Shown: positions 61,908 through 64,000 of the stretch, piece by piece
How the letters are laid out: each line of letters opens with the position of its first letter
Position numbering within the stretch: the first letter of the stretch is position 1
DNA from: CAVQEK01 sp964596645
Lineage (GTDB): Bacteria; Bacteroidota; Bacteroidia; Cytophagales; Cyclobacteriaceae
Length of the DNA: 64,000 bases
Direction: 5' to 3'
Assembly: GCA_964596645.1 (NCBI GenBank)
Contig: CAZQVB010000008.1
Coordinates: 62,001-126,000, forward strand
The notes under the pieces: generated by a model
What the model was told of the DNA's origin: nothing
Seen by the model: only the letters and a program-made list of their open reading frames with translations
Databases searched by the model: none
Translations under genes and position numbers: made by a program

Positions 61908-61952
61908 AACTCAAGGCCCCAATGATCCGCACCAGCCATACTCTATTGATCT

Positions 61953-63173
61953 TTACCCATTCAACAAAATCCTGAAGGTGGTGCCTTGATCTAGTTCGGT
62001 GTTGTGCACGAAAATTTTCCCCTGATGGTATTTTTCGATGATGCGCTTTACCAGTGTGAGGCCGAGGCCCCAGCCGCGCGATTTGGTGGTGTAGCCGGGT
62101 GAGAATACGTTTTTCACTTTCGATTTGGGTATACCTTTGCCGGTATCCGTCACATCGATGATCACGGCGCTATCCTGACCTTTTTTTATGCTGATGTGTA
62201 TGCGGCCAATGCCGCCCATGCTGTCTACGGCATTTTTGCACAGGTTTTCTATCACCCATTCGAACAGGGGTTTGTTAATCTTGGCGCGTATGTCGCGCGG
62301 TAAGGCTTCGATGGTGAAATCAACCTTTTTTGAAAGCCGCTTTTTGAGATACGCCACAGTATTTTCTATGGTGGCGGGTATATTTTCATGATACAATACC
62401 GGCACTGAGCCGATATTTGAAAATCGCGAAGTGATCATCTCCAGCCGCTGTATATCTTTTTCCAGCTCACCGATAATCTCATTATTTTTCAATGCCTCAT
62501 CTTCTTTGAAATATTCTACCCAGGCCATCAGCGAGGAGATGGGTGTACCGAGTTGATGGGCCGTTTCCTTGGCAAGCCCTACCCACACGCGGTTTTGCTC
62601 TGAGGCCTTGGAATAGCTGAAAACGATATAGACGATGATGCCGAAGATGCCAATCACGGCCAGTTGTACCAGCGGGTAGTACTCCAGCTGATTGAGCAGT
62701 GCAGAGTTTTGATAATAAACGTATTGGTAGTCGATGATCTCTCCGCTGACGGGGTCACGAAAGTTGATCTGGATGGGCTCGTGCTCGTCGCGCATTTCCA
62801 CGATGGCCTGACGCAAAAAAGCCTCTTTTTCCATTTCGCTCAGCAGCGGGTCCATGGGCACGTTGCGCGACTCGATCGGCCGCTGCGCACCGTCGGTGAG
62901 TATGACAGGTATCGAGTTGTTCGGGATCATTATTTCCTGCATCAGAAACAGAAACTCGCTTGTAGAGCTCGATTCGCTGGCGGTGAACTCCAGCGTGCGG
63001 GCATATAGCTCTATAAATCGCTGCTCGCGCTCTTTGAGCTCTTCTACGATCACCCGAGTGAAATAAACGGAAGCCAGCGCAATGGCGAACGCCAATGACA
63101 GAATGATGATGTTGGCCGTAGAGCGCCTTTTGTAGAGGTCTACATTCGCTTTCAAATTTTTCTTTTCCTTCAT
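61953..63173 (-). CDS. Orphan sensor histidine kinase
   Basis: 406 residues. Transmembrane helices at 21-38 and 168-187 bracket a periplasmic sensor domain of about 130 residues with no recognised fold. The H-box is LAKETAHQLGTPISSLMAW (His206), then N-box ENLCKNAVDSM, G1 DTGKGIP and G2 GWGLGLTLVKRI. It should autophosphorylate and pass the phosphate to a response regulator, but none is adjacent. The H-box variant AHQLGTPISS, rather than HELRTPL, is common in Bacteroidota kinases. The signal is unknown. Confidence 0.92.
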   Translation of the reverse strand: MKEKKNLKANVDLYKRRSTANIIILSLAFAIALASVYFTRVIVEELKEREQRFIELYARTLEFTASESSSTSEFLFLMQEIMIPNNSIPVILTDGAQRPIESRNVPMDPLLSEMEKEAFLRQAIVEMRDEHEPIQINFRDPVSGEIIDYQYVYYQNSALLNQLEYYPLVQLAVIGIFGIIVYIVFSYSKASEQNRVWVGLAKETAHQLGTPISSLMAWVEYFKEDEALKNNEIIGELEKDIQRLEMITSRFSNIGSVPVLYHENIPATIENTVAYLKKRLSKKVDFTIEALPRDIRAKINKPLFEWVIENLCKNAVDSMGGIGRIHISIKKGQDSAVIIDVTDTGKGIPKSKVKNVFSPGYTTKSRGWGLGLTLVKRIIEKYHQGKIFVHNTELDQGTTFRILLNG

Positions 63174-63249
63174 CGCTCGGCAGGCAGATTATCGACAGTG
63201 CTCAACGGCTCAAATTAGCTTATTTAAGACTTTTGGCATACTCCGGCCC

Positions 63250-63280
63250 AAAATAAAAGCCGGACGATTTGCCCGGCTTT
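63250..63280 (-). terminator. Terminator of clpB
   Basis: Minus strand: AAAGCCGG, a 9-nt loop, CCGGCTTT, then TATTTT. It begins 21 nt after the clpB stop. Confidence 0.75.
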
Positions 63281-63300
63281 ATGCTTGATATTTATATGAG

Positions 63301-64000
63301 CTACTTCACCTCTACCTCGTCCAGGTTCATGAATTCGATTTCCTGTTCGTCGTTCAGCGTAATGCCGATGACGGAGTCGCGGTGTATTTTGCCTGAAAGT
63401 ATGTCTTTCGACAATTCGTTCAGGATGAGCCGCTGAATGACGCGCTTCAAGGGTCGCGCACCAAATTGCGGATCGTAGCCTACCGCGCCCAGATACGCCA
63501 GTACTTTGCTGTCGGCCTCCAGCCGTATACCGTTTTCTTCCATACGCTGCTGAATGATCCTGAACTGTATTTCGACGATTTTTTGCAGATCATCTTTTGA
63601 CAGCGGCTTGAACATGATCAATTCATCGATGCGGTTCAGAAACTCAGGCCGCACGGTACGTCGAAGCAATTCAAACACATCATTTTTTGTGCTTTCCATC
63701 ACCTCTTCCTCATTTTCTCCATTCATCTTTTGAAAGCTTTCCTGAATGATGTGGGAGCCGATGTTGGTGGTCATGATCACTATGGTGTTTTTGAAATTGG
63801 CCACCCGGCCTTTGTTGTCGGTGAGCCGGCCATCATCGAGCACCTGCAGCAATATATTAAACACGTCGGGATGTGCTTTCTCTATCTCGTCCAGCAATAT
63901 CACCGAATATGGTTTGCGGCGTACTGCTTCAGTCAATTGTCCCCCTTCATCATAGCCCACATAGCCCGGAGGCGCTCCTATGAGCCTGCTCACCGCATGC
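63301..64000 (-). CDS. clpB: ClpB/Hsp104-type disaggregase, C-terminal part
   Basis: The last ~232 codons; the 5' end lies beyond the window (the frame is open through base 64000, reading HAVSRLIGAPPGYVGYDEGGQ). The second AAA+ domain shows Walker B SVILLDEIEKAH, DDGRLTDNKGRVANFKNT, sensor 1 TTNIGSH and the arginine finger region RRTVRPEFLNRIDELI, and the sensor 2 block GARPLKRVIQRLI. ClpB rescues aggregated proteins with DnaK under heat stress. The C-terminus is short and acidic. The gene has its own terminator. Confidence 0.95.
   Translation of the reverse strand, partial: HAVSRLIGAPPGYVGYDEGGQLTEAVRRKPYSVILLDEIEKAHPDVFNILLQVLDDGRLTDNKGRVANFKNTIVIMTTNIGSHIIQESFQKMNGENEEEVMESTKNDVFELLRRTVRPEFLNRIDELIMFKPLSKDDLQKIVEIQFRIIQQRMEENGIRLEADSKVLAYLGAVGYDPQFGARPLKRVIQRLILNELSKDILSGKIHRDSVIGITLNDEQEIEFMNLDEVEVK

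Overview
The window looks like a chromosomal segment of a Bacteroidota bacterium, most likely of the Cytophagales/Fulvivirga kind. Support comes from Bacteroidota-restricted families (DUF6089, DUF4421, DUF6515, PG_1098-type methyltransferase, OMP_b-brl_3 TonB receptor, Wzi/RemB-like barrel), upstream motifs of the Bacteroidota type (TTTG ... TAnnTTTG) and scarce Shine-Dalgarno sequences. Species assignment is inference. No tRNA, rRNA, CRISPR array, transposase gene or phage gene was seen.

Layout. 1-9.9 kb (minus): envelope and cofactor genes running yqeY, cvpA, pabA/trpG, alpha/beta hydrolase, CBS protein, nadK, two DUF6089-like proteins, uppS, bamA, ompH and a second ompH cut by the window edge. 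9.9-11.6 kb (plus): pdxJ and yicC, closed by a strong bidirectional terminator. 11.6-22.2 kb (minus): Zn-ribbon membrane protein, DPP-IV, YifB/ComM, gmhA-like SIS protein, small membrane protein, MsbA-type ABC exporter, Wzi/RemB-like barrel and a TPR protein. 22.4-26.1 kb (plus): rpmE2, GlmU-like protein, holB, hemC. 26.1-30.3 kb (minus): a decaying glycan-degradation cluster with an intact lipoprotein sulfatase, a frameshifted GH65 enzyme and a C-terminal sulfatase remnant. 30.5-38.8 kb (minus): DUF6515, DUF2092, a TonB-type receptor, a META lipoprotein and an ArsR / metallo-beta-lactamase-rhodanese / rhodanese operon for sulfane-sulfur handling.

38.9-39.8 kb is an intergenic repeat island whose core returns inverted at 61.4-61.85 kb. 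Between the two copies lie pccB, ppx, a PilJ-domain remnant, UPF0104, scpA, dxs, a hydrolase, thioredoxin, DUF1080, a sigma-54-activator-like regulator with a degenerate AAA+ domain, DUF4421, a BaiN/HI0933 flavoprotein, a DUF2267-like/DUF892 stress pair with a Fur-box-like palindrome, PG_1098, asd, a large lamin-tail-domain exoprotein, a 53-residue small ORF, a TraR/DksA protein and scpB. The window ends with an orphan histidine kinase and the 3' part of clpB.

Most genes are housekeeping. The points most worth a second look are the paired modular repeat, the AAA+ regulator lacking the sigma-54 contact loop and both arginine fingers, the eroding sulfatase/GH65 locus, the PilJ remnant and the redox-sensing ArsR operon. 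I found no clear novel multi-gene defence or metabolic system; the repeat element is the best candidate for something poorly described.
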